Positions 50,001 to 61,400 of a stretch of 64,000 nucleotides of DNA are shown one piece after another. Each line of letters starts with the position of its first letter. Positions within the stretch are counted from its first letter, which is position 1. The position numbers were made by a program, and so were the translations under genes. Source of the DNA: Membranipora membranacea (Eukaryota; Bryozoa; Gymnolaemata; Cheilostomatida; Membraniporidae); NCBI GenBank assembly GCA_914767715.1, contig OU612073.1, positions 9,550,001 to 9,614,000 of the forward strand. Reading direction: 5' to 3'. The notes below the pieces were generated by a model, which saw only the letters and a program-made list of their open reading frames with translations, did no database searches and was not told the DNA's origin.

Positions 50001-50073
50001 AAGGCCAAAGTCCAGCAAGTCACAAAGAGCTTTAGAGGAATCGCTGTCATATGGTAATGGGCACATGTCATAA
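22278..50073 (+). CDS. AFDN: Afadin (adherens-junction scaffold), 29 coding exons
   Basis: About 1,907 aa, close to vertebrate afadin. Start MDNISQMKRRDYL leads into the conserved WNANRLDLFEIS. Exons, all GT-AG and phase-consistent: 22278-22382, 27511-27703, 28973-29094, 29889-29993, 30244-30628, 30929-31119, 31513-31713, 32301-32424, 32882-33054, 33430-33570, 34011-34128, 35083-35348, 35739-35885, 36282-36444, 36877-37157, 38579-38644, 39022-39283, 39827-39986, 40863-41033, 41843-42073, 42785-42949, 43181-43750, 44036-44332, 44646-44840, 45355-45406, 46027-46095, 46609-46725, 47185-47305, 49541-50073. The order is RA1, RA2, FHA, DIL, PDZ, proline-rich region, charged helical tail. Afadin links nectins and Rap/Ras GTPases to actin at cell-cell junctions. 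Exons 18-24 all use phase-2 borders, allowing in-frame skipping. Intron 1 exceeds 5 kb. Confidence 0.96.
22620..23735 (-). mobile_element. 5'-truncated non-LTR retrotransposon (CR1/Jockey-like LINE) in afadin intron 1
   Basis: A minus-strand open frame (23711-22746, 321 codons) gives the C-terminal half of a LINE reverse transcriptase: VPQGTLCGPTLW, the YADDTT catalytic box, the TKLLGLTID thumb region and a Cys/Arg-rich end. It is cut at its 5' end near 23735, and its 3' end finishes in a short tandem run (TTTG on the plus strand, 22630-22647). Intactness of the remaining frame suggests a fairly recent insertion. It is antisense to afadin. Family assignment within CR1/Jockey is uncertain. Confidence 0.88.
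29263..29295. repeat. Perfect 16-bp-arm palindrome in afadin intron 3
   Basis: CACAGAATAAGGATAT and its exact complement are separated by one base. It may be a very small inverted-repeat element remnant. Confidence 0.8.
30244..31119 (+). other. AFDN: Afadin RA2 domain and lead into FHA, exons 5-6
   Basis: Exon 4 encodes a Lys/Glu-rich linker (SKREKKEQKKK). Exon 5 carries the second RA domain (YKSLLLSVTDTAAYVVKEML, INPTDFCLVQV, ECPLAILQLQ). Exon 6 adds GNITFHVRRRDG and the first FHA strand (IPFLLELNLDG), ending at QHLR. Confidence 0.9.
31513..32424 (+). other. AFDN: Afadin FHA domain, exons 7-8
   Basis: IGPTILPHHAVIANIEGVVT, then the ECYVEGMRI and VVRFGHHHAFRFLDP strands, match the afadin forkhead-associated fold. 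In this family the domain lacks a clear phosphopeptide role. Exon 8 is a linker before DIL. Confidence 0.88.
32882..36444 (+). other. AFDN: Afadin DIL (dilute) domain, exons 9-14
   Basis: Residues about 480-810. It begins LHSVISDVTEGMCQFKLAP and includes RFRNSPQELAFWLANMSELL, the helical VLHVLSSAMSLLRRCRVNAA, FHFINMWLFNKL and LPFLLPEDGYSSDIIKGIP. This all-helical domain is shared with class V myosins; in afadin it binds partners such as ADIP. Confidence 0.9.
37090..39170 (+). other. AFDN: Afadin PDZ domain, exons 15-17
   Basis: IIHIRLDKVNGSMGLSIVAA is the first strand and GLSI carboxylate loop. Then come GIYIKSVVGRGAADLDGRLK, GDQLLEVDGKSLVGL and QERAADLM, with the afadin-specific KQGAIYHGLATLLNQP following. 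It binds the C-termini of nectins in known family members. Two introns, 1,421 and 377 bp, split it. Confidence 0.94.
41637..41803. repeat. TA-flanked dispersed repeat, pogo/Tigger-like MITE (copy 1)
   Basis: Matches 59805-60242 minus its insertion. Shared segments are CTGGTTAATTCAGAC, AGACAAGGAAA(A/G)TTGGTCCC, AGCCAGATCT, TTTTTGTGGTCCCCA and a terminal AACTGCACTG followed by TA. It lies in afadin intron 19 and serves as the empty-site copy for the nested insertion at 59926. Confidence 0.75.
42370..42435. repeat. 33-bp perfect tandem duplication
   Basis: Two identical 33-bp units starting TCGGTTGTCAAACTTATC follow head to tail in afadin intron 20. Identity suggests a recent event. Confidence 0.9.
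42485..42505. repeat. (TA)n microsatellite
   Basis: A pure TA run of about ten units in afadin intron 20. Confidence 0.8.
45811..45866. repeat. Hairpin element, arms of about 20 bp
   Basis: GTTGACTTCTATTTTGTAGT and its near-exact complement flank a loop of about 14 bases, in afadin intron 25. Confidence 0.75.
46775..46857. repeat. Palindromic element, family P1, second copy
   Basis: GATAGCTGG/CCAGCTATC ends and a TTATCAACCACT / AGTGGTTGATAA hairpin, as at 14130-14231. Afadin intron 27. Confidence 0.7.
47536..47578. repeat. Short inverted repeat with AGTTGTCC arms
   Basis: AGTTGTCC and GGACAACT flank an AT-rich centre. The same core occurs inside the 14801 foldback. Afadin intron 28. Confidence 0.5.
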
Positions 50074-53000
50074 TTAATAACATGTCCTTGTTTTTTAAAT
50101 TTTGGTGGATTTTGGATAAGTGATTTTGCTCTTGTTATTAGTATTCCGGCAACACACAAGTTTTATACATGATATCTTAGTGTGCTCATTTTATAATGAT
50201 TTTGTACAATTTGATATACTCTTCTACAGTTAAACATTTCCTGTAGTTTACAAGTCATCACATCTCAACATTAAATATCTAGGATTGTATTTAGTGGTTT
50301 TTGTTTCGCAAATAATGGATGCAGACTTTTTTGACTGATGATTGCTTGGATAATTTTCTCCTATTAATGTACATAACCAAGGAGTTACCTTTAACTCCTT
50401 GACATAACGTTGTGAGAACCTTCTATCTAGATTTTATATTAGCAAGGGTTACGTGCTGTGTCTCAAGATATATAAACGCAAAGGAGGGAGCAACTCCTTA
50501 AATTGCGTTGTATTAAAAATTAGCTTGATAAGGTTGTCAATTTTGGAACTAGGTTGTATGAGAATTTAGTAATATTTTCATTTTTGTTTACTTTCACCTA
50601 TGCACTCAGATATTTCTATAGATATTTTGGTCAAGTGAGTTTTGACAAAATTTATGAAACATATTCCACGAATCACTAAACGTGAATTGGGTGGAAAACC
50701 CGTATTTTGTGAGCCGTAAATGAATCTGGTTTTTTAAAGTGTTTGTTTCCTCGCATTGCCTGACTAGTAATAGTCTAGATTTATAGAGATTTTTTTCCGG
50801 ATTTGGAAAACTTACATTATCATCATGGTATAACATTTCATTTATTAACTTATCACTCTAATAATTATGTTTAGTATTATTATTGCAATTATTGTAGGCC
50901 TACAAGTACACGTAACCAAATAAAATGAAGTTGAATTACATTCAGGTCAGCTCAAAAATTCCCATCCAAACTCATCGGCTATGAGCAGTAATGTCTTTAG
51001 ACAGATTGTCATTGAATCAAAACTTTACGGTTAAGGAGTATTCCGACTCAATAACCAAGTAAATAATGTGATGACCAGTTTTTTAGAAAGACAGTCCGTG
51101 TGGTTTGTGTTTTAAGGTGTTACACATACCAGGTTACCTTACCCTAACTGTATTGCTTAAATTTGATATTAGTGCTGATAATGAAATGCCTCTGAAAACA
51201 CACTACAAACCAAGCCAACAATTATTTGTTAGTGCCAAGTCAAGCTACATAAGTTGTTGTAAACAGAATTGGAATTTGATCTTGTTTGTTTGTAACTAAT
51301 AACCTCTTGCAATCAATCTATAAGTATATACTTGGCATGAATTTGTCATGTTGCACCTTTATTGCACGAGGAAACTTTATTTGAATCAGATGCGTTGTGA
51401 AGGATTCCACAAAATCTAAACACATGCAATCACACTGTGGAATGCAGAGTAAACATTCAAAGTAAATTCGTTGTTAACGAAAAAAATAAATTTTCAGGTA
51501 AGGTTTTGACAGTCTATAGGAACCTAACCAGCCCAATATGCATGTTCCCAATTGAAGTCAGGTGTTACTTATCATGTGCATTATCTAGGCGCCTTTCACG
51601 AATATTACAACCACAGAGTTGGCTTTGAGGAAGAGTTATGCTCCCTCAAAAAAAGGGAGGATAGCTTTGCGGTTTTTTGGACTAAAGTAATTATACTATT
51701 TATAACATTGATCCGCCTTTTCTTTGATTCTGTACTTTATATTTAACTCAGAGAAAAGCAAACAGTAATTTATTTCAATGCTCTTTGCATCGATGTTCCA
51801 TATATAAGTACAGAGTGGTTTACTAACAAAATAGATTGTGTCATGCGTAACGTAACGAATTCCTGCAATGCCAGAGAATCCTCTTTCTTCTGCTTTCTTT
51901 TATCAAGTCAGGTCTATCATTAGTACCATTCATACTCACACCAATGTTATCATGTTAAATTGCATGTTTGTTGCCACGTAGCAAAGAATCGGCTTACAAT
52001 GCAAAAAAGTACACTTCAGCTTAATTATAGACATTGGTTTTATTAGACATTGGAAATTTGGTACATGACATAACCATTGATGGTTGTACTTATTGCCTTG
52101 TCTACAATAAGTAGAGCAAATGTTCTGTGATTTCATTGATATACTGAGTGCAATTCACATATATGTTTTTTTCACCCAGCCTCAGCTGTCTGCGAGAGGG
52201 ACGATGACATTGATTACAATCATCACATGATCACAACTATCATGTCATGATTGCGTGCAAACAGAATAGTTGATTTCCCCGATACATTCTTGATCATAGC
52301 TGGTTCGGTATGGATACCAGTTTGTATGGGAAACAAGAAAATAGGTAGAATTCTCAGCAGATAGAATGATTCCATGTCATAGAACCGACAGTAGGGCTGG
52401 AAAGATTTTATTTGTTTGAGAGCATTAAACTGCAGTAACATGTCAAAGCTGCACGGGGCTCATCGTATCATCTGCAGTCATGGCACAAATACTATTTTGG
52501 ATTGAAAGTAACCTTGACAGAATTGTTCGGTCATTTGTTGGTGATGTTCACAGCTTGGGTTGTCTTACAGCTGGATTCCATTGCATGGCACATCACATCG
52601 ACCTTCACCGACAAACTGGATCTCACTGTATCATTTTATATAATAACTTAGCAGCTTGCTTGAGCTTAGATCATTTGGAACAAGGTGTGATCGAATCATT
52701 GCATAATAATCAAATAACACCTTTATTATTTAGGAAAAGCGCGTGAATCCTTGGCCATCCTTGATTCTGGTGACCCTAGGCAAGCTCTTCCTGCACAAAT
52801 CAATAGTATCATTGGGAATAATGTTATAATATATTATTTCATTATCTTTATCGACTGATGATTCATGCGGAGGTAGGCTATGATCTTTTAACCTTGGGAA
52901 AATTATGTAAAGAATAATTAAATAAATAGCCTAGTTGTTGAAAAAGTAAAGTACATGGTACCTCAAAATAGGGATAAGTTTTCCGTGTAGCTGATGTGAT

Positions 53001-54805
53001 TTGTACCAATGAACTAACAACCATGATGAAGTTTCTAGTCATATGAGAAAAGTTTGTGTTTAACATGCGGCAATGCTATGAGTTTTAAATTGTTGAATGT
53101 TACATTTCTTATTTTATCTACATATTATGCTATTATCTGATATTGATATTGTCAATCAGTCTCATCTATCGTTGTCATCACTTTTAATTTGTTTGGCATT
53201 ATGAAACATAGAAGTGCGCATATTTGAAATGGATGCTGCACAAAATGCCTCGTCACAGGGGAATAATATAATAGAATTCCAGCTCACGCCACTCAAGTCT
53301 TAATATCGATTACATAACATTTACAACTATTAAAATGAGTGAATTAATCAATTTTAGTTTCAAAATATTTTTTAGTTTCGAAGAATTGCTAAATTCAACA
53401 TCACCAATTATGATTATGCAATGGTGTTTTGTTCATGCAAACCACTGCTAACTTAGGGATGGTTAGTAATCCAATAAGGAAATAACATGTTGACGTGGGG
53501 GTGGTCATGACGTTTGAGAATCTCAGAAATTATAGCAAACAACTCACTTAACTGGGACTTTAACTAGAGGCAAATCCACTCCTTTGAAAAATATCAATTT
53601 TTGCTTCACCCGCTCGTTTTTTTTTCTTTTTTATGAAAAGAATTTCATAGATATGACATTGTTTGCCGTGTAAATTCGGCCACATATTAAAATTTATATC
53701 TACATCAACCCCAAACTGCCTGCCAAGCAATGAACTAGTTCATTGTGCCTAGACTATGTCTAGGAATTGTGACAAAACCAACACCCCTTCTTCATTTTTA
53801 AATTTTCAAAGACCTTTACTGATCACATTCATAGTGGTCTTTTATTTGAAAACTAGCAAGAATAAGCAAAGTAAATTTTAAAAAATCCATTAATTTGAAA
53901 TTTACTGAATATTTGGGCACGTGGCCTGAGAAACATACGCTTGGAGGTTACGAAGTGGTAGTGGGTGCGCAAAGAATAAATAGTTTGTGCCGCATGAAGA
54001 AACCGCAGTGTTCGCACAACATAATCATAGAATGTTGTTGCATTTCATACTTTTGAAAAAATAGGAAACCACTGGCCTCACGACAAGGCCAATGTGCATA
54101 AGTATTTAATATTTATGGCCATGAAGATTTGAATCCAAAATTTACCAATCACATTTTGTATCTAACTCAAGTTTAAGCTTTCAATCGGTTTAGAAATATA
54201 CTCTTCTTTTTATTTAAGCTTATTTCCTTCTATAATCATCATAAATAGATTGCCAACAAGCAATTCTGCCCCTTTTCATCTAGAGGCAAATTAAAAAGTG
54301 TACCATAATATAGGAAGTATAATCGATATTATGTTTGCTTCATATGCGCAAAGATTTTATGTAATGACTTACGTGACTTATGTTACAGAACTCCTAGTGG
54401 AATATTGCGCCAGAATCGCCTTCTCCTTGCCCTTCCATCTATCCCGATCTCTCGCCAGCCTCCGCCCACGATTTGATGTAAAATGTAATGCATGTAAGGT
54501 AATGTAATATTACATTAAAAAGGTGTAAGATAATTTTCACTCTTGACTTGTGACCACAGCTCTTTTATGGCATTATATGTGTGGGTGGATTTGTTATCAA
54601 GATACAAAACAAAAGTTACATTTTTTCAGATCATAAAGCAAAGATAATGTTGCAATAGCACCCTACTTGTGTTGATGTCACAATATGACATGACTTACAA
54701 TGTCATGACTTACAATGTCGTAGGATTTACTATATGTGTCAAACACCTCTGATGTTGTGTGAAAAAGAAGAGGTGTCATATAAGGTTTCACACTAAGGTT
54801 CACAG
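50074..54805. other. Afadin 3' UTR and long intergenic stretch, no gene seen
   Basis: The first AATAAA after the afadin stop codon that I find is at 50919-50924, a plausible poly(A) signal about 850 bp downstream. Within the UTR a hairpin with AAGGAGTTA arms is at 50379-50400. From about 51 to 54.8 kb I see only AT-rich sequence with short spurious frames, the longest below 90 codons and without splice context. Confidence 0.5.
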
Positions 54806-54812
54806 TATATAA
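54806..54812 (+). promoter_or_regulatory. TATA box of the peptide precursor gene
   Basis: TATATAA lies about 30 bp upstream of an initiator-like TCAGA at 54836-54840 and 144 bp before the ATG. This predicts a 5' UTR of about 120 bases. Confidence 0.65.
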
Positions 54813-54956
54813 GAGAGAAGTGAAGAGAGTTAGCGTCAGAATAGCTCAGAGAACCGTAGCAACAACACAACACAAAGCACTTTACATCACAGTATAGCAA
54901 ACATTTTCTCATAATTCTCACTTTGACAGTTACTAAATCATACTTCGTATATCATC

Positions 54957-55821
54957 ATGCAACTCTGTAAAACTTTGACGAAAGATGTCCTCATCAGTAT
55001 CTCAATGTAAGTAGAAAAATAACAGCTACTGTACACATTTTTTTTGCTGTTCTATGATTCTAATTTGAGATTTTAGTAAAAGTAACCAGTAAGTGAAAAT
55101 TTTTGGTTACTCAGAACTGTAACAATTTTTTTACCATTTATTTATACATTCCTTTCTTTTCTCTAGATGCACTATGCTAACATTGGGAGCCGTCATACCA
55201 CAGTCAGGTCCACTCACAGCTGACCCAGCCTCAGCAAATATCGGCAGAGAGATCATGGATCAACTCAATGATGTGGCTGAGGTTGATCATACAGCACCTG
55301 AGGAATTAGATATAGAATCTCCACAACTGGAAGCCATTTTGGAGCAACAAGTAGCAGAGTTAGAACAGATTGAAGCTCTTCTCGGCGATGTCAGGCAGCT
55401 GATTTTGATGGAGGATGAGCTCAGGTCCAATGCTGGTCCCGCTGACTCTAACGTCTTAGATAGAATATCTGGTGACCTGCTGAAGAAAGTTTCCTCAGTG
55501 GGAAGAAATTCCTACCAGGACAATGTTTACAGAAAGTACAGGCAGCAACAGCGATCAAGCAACGGGCTGGATTCAATTAGTGGACAGTTTATGAAGAGGG
55601 CTTCAGGTGATGGTTCGTACAGACTGATGGGAGGAAACCAAATCAGACACCGAGGCAGCTGGGTGAACAGTTCTGTTCTTAACGATCTGTTGCTAGCAGC
55701 ATATTCTCAACCAGGAATGCCATCAAGAAACTTAAAACGTGGCGGTGGTTTCGATAAAATTGGTGGAGGATTTTTTAAGCGTAACCGCGGGTTTGATGCC
55801 ATTGGTGGCGGTTTCTTTTGA
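54957..55821 (+). CDS. Orcokinin/pedal-peptide-like secretory neuropeptide precursor
   Basis: Two exons, 54957-55006 and 55167-55821 (donor AT|GTAAGT, acceptor TCTCTAG, phase 2), give 234 aa. The intron interrupts the signal peptide, whose hydrophobic core (VLISISICTMLTLGA) reads across the join. An acidic spacer follows, with a helical LEAILEQQVAELEQIEALL segment. The C-terminal third carries dibasic sites. Likely products are GGGFDKIGGGFF (residues 209-220, between KR pairs), GFDAIGGGFF at the C-terminus and NGLDSISGQFM before KR. The LDSI/FDxIGGG core resembles arthropod orcokinin B and pedal-peptide families. No Gly amidation donor precedes a dibasic site in these, so free acids are expected. 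Family placement is by motif only. Confidence 0.75.
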
Positions 55822-58458
55822 AATGTTCTCAATGAATATTATGCCTGTGATGTATTATTTAATTTCTACTTTCTTGCCATAAATAATTTCAGCTTTTTTT
55901 CATAATGTGATATGATCCTTACTCAGTTTCTTTGCGTGGATGTTAAGTTGAGCAAACACATATCAAACATTATTCCAGCAGTCTTGTTAAAACTACGGGT
56001 AGTATTTTATTTTTTTATCAGCAATGCCCTTTTATTTTAATGACGGGCCAAAATTTAATGCCATATTAATAATCCCTGTATTTTTCGTACTGTTAGAATC
56101 TCATACAATAAATCAATTGCACAGAAACTTATGCATTACTGCCAGTTTGCTGCAAATCACAGTAAACATGAGGAATAAGAGACTGTCAGTTGTGTCAGAA
56201 TTGATTATGAAATGGCAGCATACAGCAACTTCTATTGCCCTTTAATTACTCGCTCATCTCAGGGTTCTTCAGAGGTCAACATGTTGTTTTTAAGTATTTG
56301 TTATTTGTTACTTTCAATCCAACCTCTATAAATAAAATAAATGATACATTCATAACGTAATAAATCAACAGCATGATTTCTTTATCTCATCACACTTTAC
56401 TCCATAATTCTCAGCTGTTGCTGCTGGCGAGTGTTTCGGAATTGGAAGCTGTTATTTTCCTTTGTGTGTTTGCTGCTGCAAAGCCTGAGTTTTAGCATAA
56501 TATACAAAGTTATGCTGTCCACATCCTGGGAAAACAATATGATAGGTCAATGGTCATGTCTCCTGTATTGGTCATTGATTTGATTGAATACAGAGTATAT
56601 TTCAGCAGGGAGAATTATTTTTAATTTCAGCAGGGAGGGTGGGATTTGATTTCAGCAAAATTTCTGAATTGGGAATTTCGTGAAGTTGTGCATACTTTTA
56701 GCATGACAGCACAACTCCTATTTAGCTTGTGGTCGTTAACTATTATTTTAATTTTATAAGAACTCGGCTTAATGTTTCAATATTCTTACCTCCTACTACA
56801 AGAAAGTGTGTGCACAAACGAAAACTTGTTTTTAACAACAATTTGTAATGGGTTATTGGTTATTATGTTTTACCATGGGTTTATGTATGAGTTGACCTTG
56901 ATATATCACACAAGTATTTATTCTGTTGCCCATGTATAATGATCATCAATATTTCAAGACTTCAAGTGGCATGAAATATAGCTAGTGCCATAACCACAGT
57001 CCAAAGCTTAGCTTGGCCTGTGAGTATGTGGCAATGTTGGACGTCCTGCATCCTTAGGTTTTTGCTGTGTTGTCATCTAAAAAACGAAAACCCAAGGGGG
57101 CAGTAAATCCTTCACATTGCCAGATACCCAGGCTTTAGAGTAGACCTGTGGGGATATCACCTACTAGGTGATATCCCCACAGTTTCAGTCACAGGCAGTC
57201 TACTCCAGGCCACCACCATATAGCCTGTGGCCCCTGGCGAGGTAGGTTGGACTGGCCCTTATCCCTTGGGTTTTGTTTTTGCTGGTCCTAAAATGGAGCA
57301 GTCAAATGTCGCCAGAGGCCCGGGTTTTGGATTAGACCTTTGGTTTCAGTTCAGATATTTGTTGGGGGTCAACTTGAAGGACTGGAGTAATGGAACACAA
57401 CAGTTACATTCACAGTGAGCGAGTGAATGGGAATCAGTGAGTAGTAATATAAATGACATATGCAGTATTCAATGGAGTGAGCTCCCTACCACTGACATTT
57501 GGTGGCTCGGGGCAGAGAAGGAGTCCTCAGCTGGTTAAGTTCTGTAGGCCAAAAAGGGGTCGCTAGCCAATGTGTGGGCTCTGCTTGGTTGGGGAGAGCC
57601 AATGTCAGGTACCTTTTTGCATTTGTTCATTGATTAGGCACATAAGAATCGCCTGGTGACTCGCTATGTACCACAATATACAGCTTACAACAACTAAAAC
57701 TGCCATATCACTGTCTTGCCACACCATAGCCATCAGTCTGTAGTACCCTTGCAGAACAGGAAAAATTCAATTGTATAGAGGTATAAAAAACTCTCTGTGT
57801 AACAAGAAGGCCTATATTTTGACCAACCTATGCCAGTCAGCATCACCGGACTTCGGTAACTAGGTCTATTAGTTGATATTATTGCTAATAACATGGGAGA
57901 ACTTAGTTTGATCCCGTAACCAGGCAATTTTTACATTAATTTTGGCTGTTTTGATTCGCATACTACATGTGACGTTCACCGATAATCGAATTGAGACATA
58001 ACTTGGAATAGGAGCCATGTTTTTACATAGGAAATATAAAAATTGAAGCCTTCTCGAAGGGCGGTGACATGGACTCCATACCTGAAGAGATATAATAACT
58101 ATGCTATTGCAATCCATTCTTGCTAAATGTAAGAAATGACCAAAAACCTCTGCTAAAGCTTGGTTCACACAAGCTAAATAATGCAACATTATTGGATGTA
58201 GCTCCGTATTGGGAGTCTCCATTCAATCGAGTGTACTGCAATGGAACTGGAATTCCCAGAGCGTAAGATTTGACCAATATACAGGACAGTATATTGGTCA
58301 GTTTTTTAACACCGTACCACTAACATTGTTAGTCCTGATCGAAAGACGACGGCTTAATAATTTTTCTGACTTATTCGTGGCCGCCTCTCAGTGTAAATAT
58401 GGCTACTGTAAATTTCTAGATGTATTTTTCACTTTTCCAGTTCACCTTTTTCATAAAT
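55822..58458. other. Intergenic stretch between the peptide gene and SCO1
   Basis: AATAAA at 56107-56112 is a candidate poly(A) signal for the peptide gene, about 290 bp past its stop. The palindrome at 57146-57182 and a partial copy of the 21051 inverted-repeat family (57564-57600) lie here. An 11-bp hairpin (TGACCAATATA) is near 58271-58300, shortly upstream of the SCO1 start. No other gene is supportable. Confidence 0.5.
57146..57182. repeat. Perfect 17-bp-arm palindrome inside a larger imperfect inverted repeat
   Basis: CTGTGGGGATATCACCT and its exact complement are separated by three bases. Outside it, GAGTAGAC and GTCTACTC form a second, imperfect layer (about 57130-57210), suggesting a small inverted-repeat transposon relic. 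Confidence 0.8.
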
Positions 58459-61400
58459 ATGAGGCTATCAGGACTGTTTAAACTTGCTGCTGATCTTAAG
58501 CCATTCACACAGCAGCGGCATTATCATGTCAGAAGATTCTTTCTCTCTCCAATTTGCAATGCGTGCCAGTCATCAATCAGAACATACTCATCCGAAAAAG
58601 AACCTCCTAAGGCAAGAAGCACGACATTCAAAGGCAGCGTAAGTAGTTATGTAGGAGGAGTGTCATGGTCATGTATGTATGCATGATGATTATCATGAAA
58701 ATAAATATAATTAACGCTATAAAAAAGTGTGTGCATGTTGTCACGCGTCATTTGAGTTATAGAATTTCAGCCATTATGCTCTGTTGGAAGCAAACTGTTG
58801 TGTTGAAATTTAGTTGAGAGCACTGCTTCCTGGTAAAAGAGTCATGTCTGGACCTCTTGATGTCTGTATTGTTTCATGATTGGCCTGTTATGACTGGGTG
58901 ATGCAGACTTGAACTATGGCACAATCTAATCGGTCCTAATAGGTGTATGGGAGTATGTACCATGTAAAGATGAATCAGATGATAATCAAGTTTTCACTTG
59001 GTTTTGGAATCAGGGTTACCAGAACCTCTCTCATAAATTCTCTTGTAGGTTATAACGTGGAAGTCAGTTGCTGGAGTGTTTCTATTATCTGGGGTTGGAT
59101 TATTTGGGCTTCGTCTCATGAAAGAGGAATCCCGAAGAGGTGACATATGACATGCTTTGGTTCTTTACTAGGAAATTTTGTGATACCAACGGAGGGGTGG
59201 GCAGGCATGAAGCAATGGTGAAAAAAAGTAAATTTTTCGTATCTTTTTAGAGTTCTCAGTCTAATTTAGAAAACTGGGACAAGGGCTGCTCATGAACCTA
59301 GATCAGTATTCTAAATTAGTCTGAGAACTAAAGACCTGGCCTTTTTACAATCACTTTAAACGATTCAGCTTGGTCTTATACCTAGTATTCCGGAAATATC
59401 TTCAATGACAGAGATAGTCTTTGGGTCTTTGGACTTCATTACAAATACAGAAAACTTTAATTAAAATATATAATTTTAGTCAGTCTATGTAAATAATACC
59501 TGTCTCTTCTATAAAAGTTGTAACAAAGAATCGGCCAATATCTGTGGGGAAAGCTGACCTTGGTGGTGACTGGGAGCTAATAGATCAGGAAGGAAACAAG
59601 AAGACCAACTCCGACTATAAGGGGCAGTGGGTAATTCTCTATTTCGGCTTCTCATTCTGCCCAGATGTCTGCCCAGAACAGATGGAGAAATTAGTGGAAG
59701 CTGTGGATAGAATAGGTAGGTAAAGCGTTCATCTCTCATGTCAAAAGACTGGCACACTACGATCAACCCTAACTTAGTAACTAAGTAGGAGAAAATCACA
59801 ACTACAGTGTAAGCTGGTTAACTCAAACTTTTAAATTCAAACTCCTGTTAATTCAGACAAGGAAAGTTGGTCCCTTCAGCCAGATCTGGATGCATTCTAC
59901 TGTCACTTAATTCAGGCTCTGCTTACCCTATAGGAGTTTAGTTTTCGTGGCATTTAGGATTCGCTTTTCGCGTTATTGCCTAAGTAGCGAAATTTAGTGT
60001 AGCTTAAATTAAACTCACTCACCATAGTTTCATAAACAATGTACAATTATAAAGGAATACACCTTACCTACGCATGCAAGGTAGTGTGGTGTAGTGGTCT
60101 AAGTGTCTGCCTTGTTATCAAATGGAGAGTTATGCCCTGGGTTCGAATCCCGAAATTAAACTCTAGCTAAATTAAACTCCTATAGGGTAATTAGAGCAAA
60201 TTTTTGTGGTCCCCAAAGGTTTGAATTGAGTGAACTGCACTGTAGCTCCTCTCTTTAAATTTGAAATGTCTGAACCATCTGAACCCTCGATTCTAGGCTT
60301 CATTTAAACACAGTAAGAAACAAAGGTGATGAAAAGAACGTTTATGAAACGACATAGCGAAGTTATAAAACCGTAATTCACCTAAGATTGATATTATGGG
60401 ATAGCCACATTTCTCTTACTACTTTCTAATATGTCATCTAGTTACCTATCCCGGAAACTATTCGAGTCTTGACCTTCTATTCTAACATGAGTTATGACGA
60501 ACACTCTGATCAATGAATTTCATTGCCCTCTCTCATGCGGTCATGACGCTCACGCTTGGTGACATGTAACACGGTAAGACAAGGTAAGAACATTATATGA
60601 ATGTACAAAACTGCACGAAATCATCAGTGTAGTGAGTTAATGTTATGTAATGGATTGTAATGTCGTGTTTTAGATGATGATAAAAGCTTACCAAATGTAA
60701 CGCCTATATTTATAACTCTGGATCCTGATCGAGACACACCTGCCCACTTGGGTAGATATGTCAAGGGTATGTATATTTGTATCTTACAGCTATATCAGTG
60801 TATGCGCTTCAACTTAGGTCCGGGTCGCTATTAGTGGAGTTCCATTATCTCCTCTAGTGGTGGTAAGCGAGCCATAAATAGCCATCTGGGCAAAAGTTTT
60901 TTATGTCTGTATGCAACTTTCCTGTATATTTCCTTTTGCTCTCTAGAAAAAAATCCAACTGATTAGAACCACCGAGCCTAAAAATTGCCAATGATAATGC
61001 TCTTAGGCTATGTCCATCTCACATCTCAGTCATTTGTTGATGGTCATTGGATACCCATGTGTGCTGATAAAGACGTTTCATATCTGAGCCTAGATTCTTA
61101 CTGTTTGATTGCGATATAGTGTTTCTCAACAGCTTCTTTTGTACCTTTTGGAATATTCCAGCACACAGACATGTAGTGCATGATGTATTTTTACATAAAA
61201 ATATTAATTTTAGAATTCTCTCCGAAAATAATCGCGATGAGTGGGAGTAAGGAGGAAATAGCTAGAGCTGCCAAGGCCTACAGAATATACTACTCCGCTG
61301 GTCCCAAGGATGAAGACAATGATTACATAGTGAGTTGGTATTATAAAGATTTTAATAGTACAGAAAATATGATATGCAATACGTAAAATATGATATATAT

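Larger units (their letters stand above)
39827..50073 (+). other. AFDN: Afadin proline-rich region and charged tail, exons 18-29
   Basis: Exons 18-25 encode Pro/Gln-rich sequence, with a Q5 run (39942-39956) and a Q7 run near 41887-41907. Exon 22 holds repeated YRPPQPSQQEYRPP-like units. Exon 23 has a charged helical stretch (RLKLDSEFERRAEQARKDDE). Exons 26-27 form another charged helix (EKDVLRARLEE, ELREKQRRDAQD). The last exon is Ser/Tyr/Pro-rich. By analogy with vertebrate afadin this region contacts F-actin and alpha-catenin; that is family knowledge. Confidence 0.85.
59805..60242. mobile_element. TA-flanked pogo/Tigger-like MITE (copy 2), interrupted
   Basis: Ends CAGTGTA... and ...TGCACTG, with TA on both outer sides (59803-59804 and 60243-60244). 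Its halves (59805-59925 and about 60188-60242) together match 41637-41803. It is split by the element at 59926-60187. SCO1 intron 3. Confidence 0.7.

Noticed and set aside
52480-52746. 88-codon plus-strand frame in the intergenic region
   Set aside because: No homology recognised, no splice or promoter context, AT-rich surroundings.
60080-60158. A functional tRNA gene
   Set aside because: The A and B boxes are good but no convincing acceptor and anticodon stems form by eye; it is embedded in a MITE.
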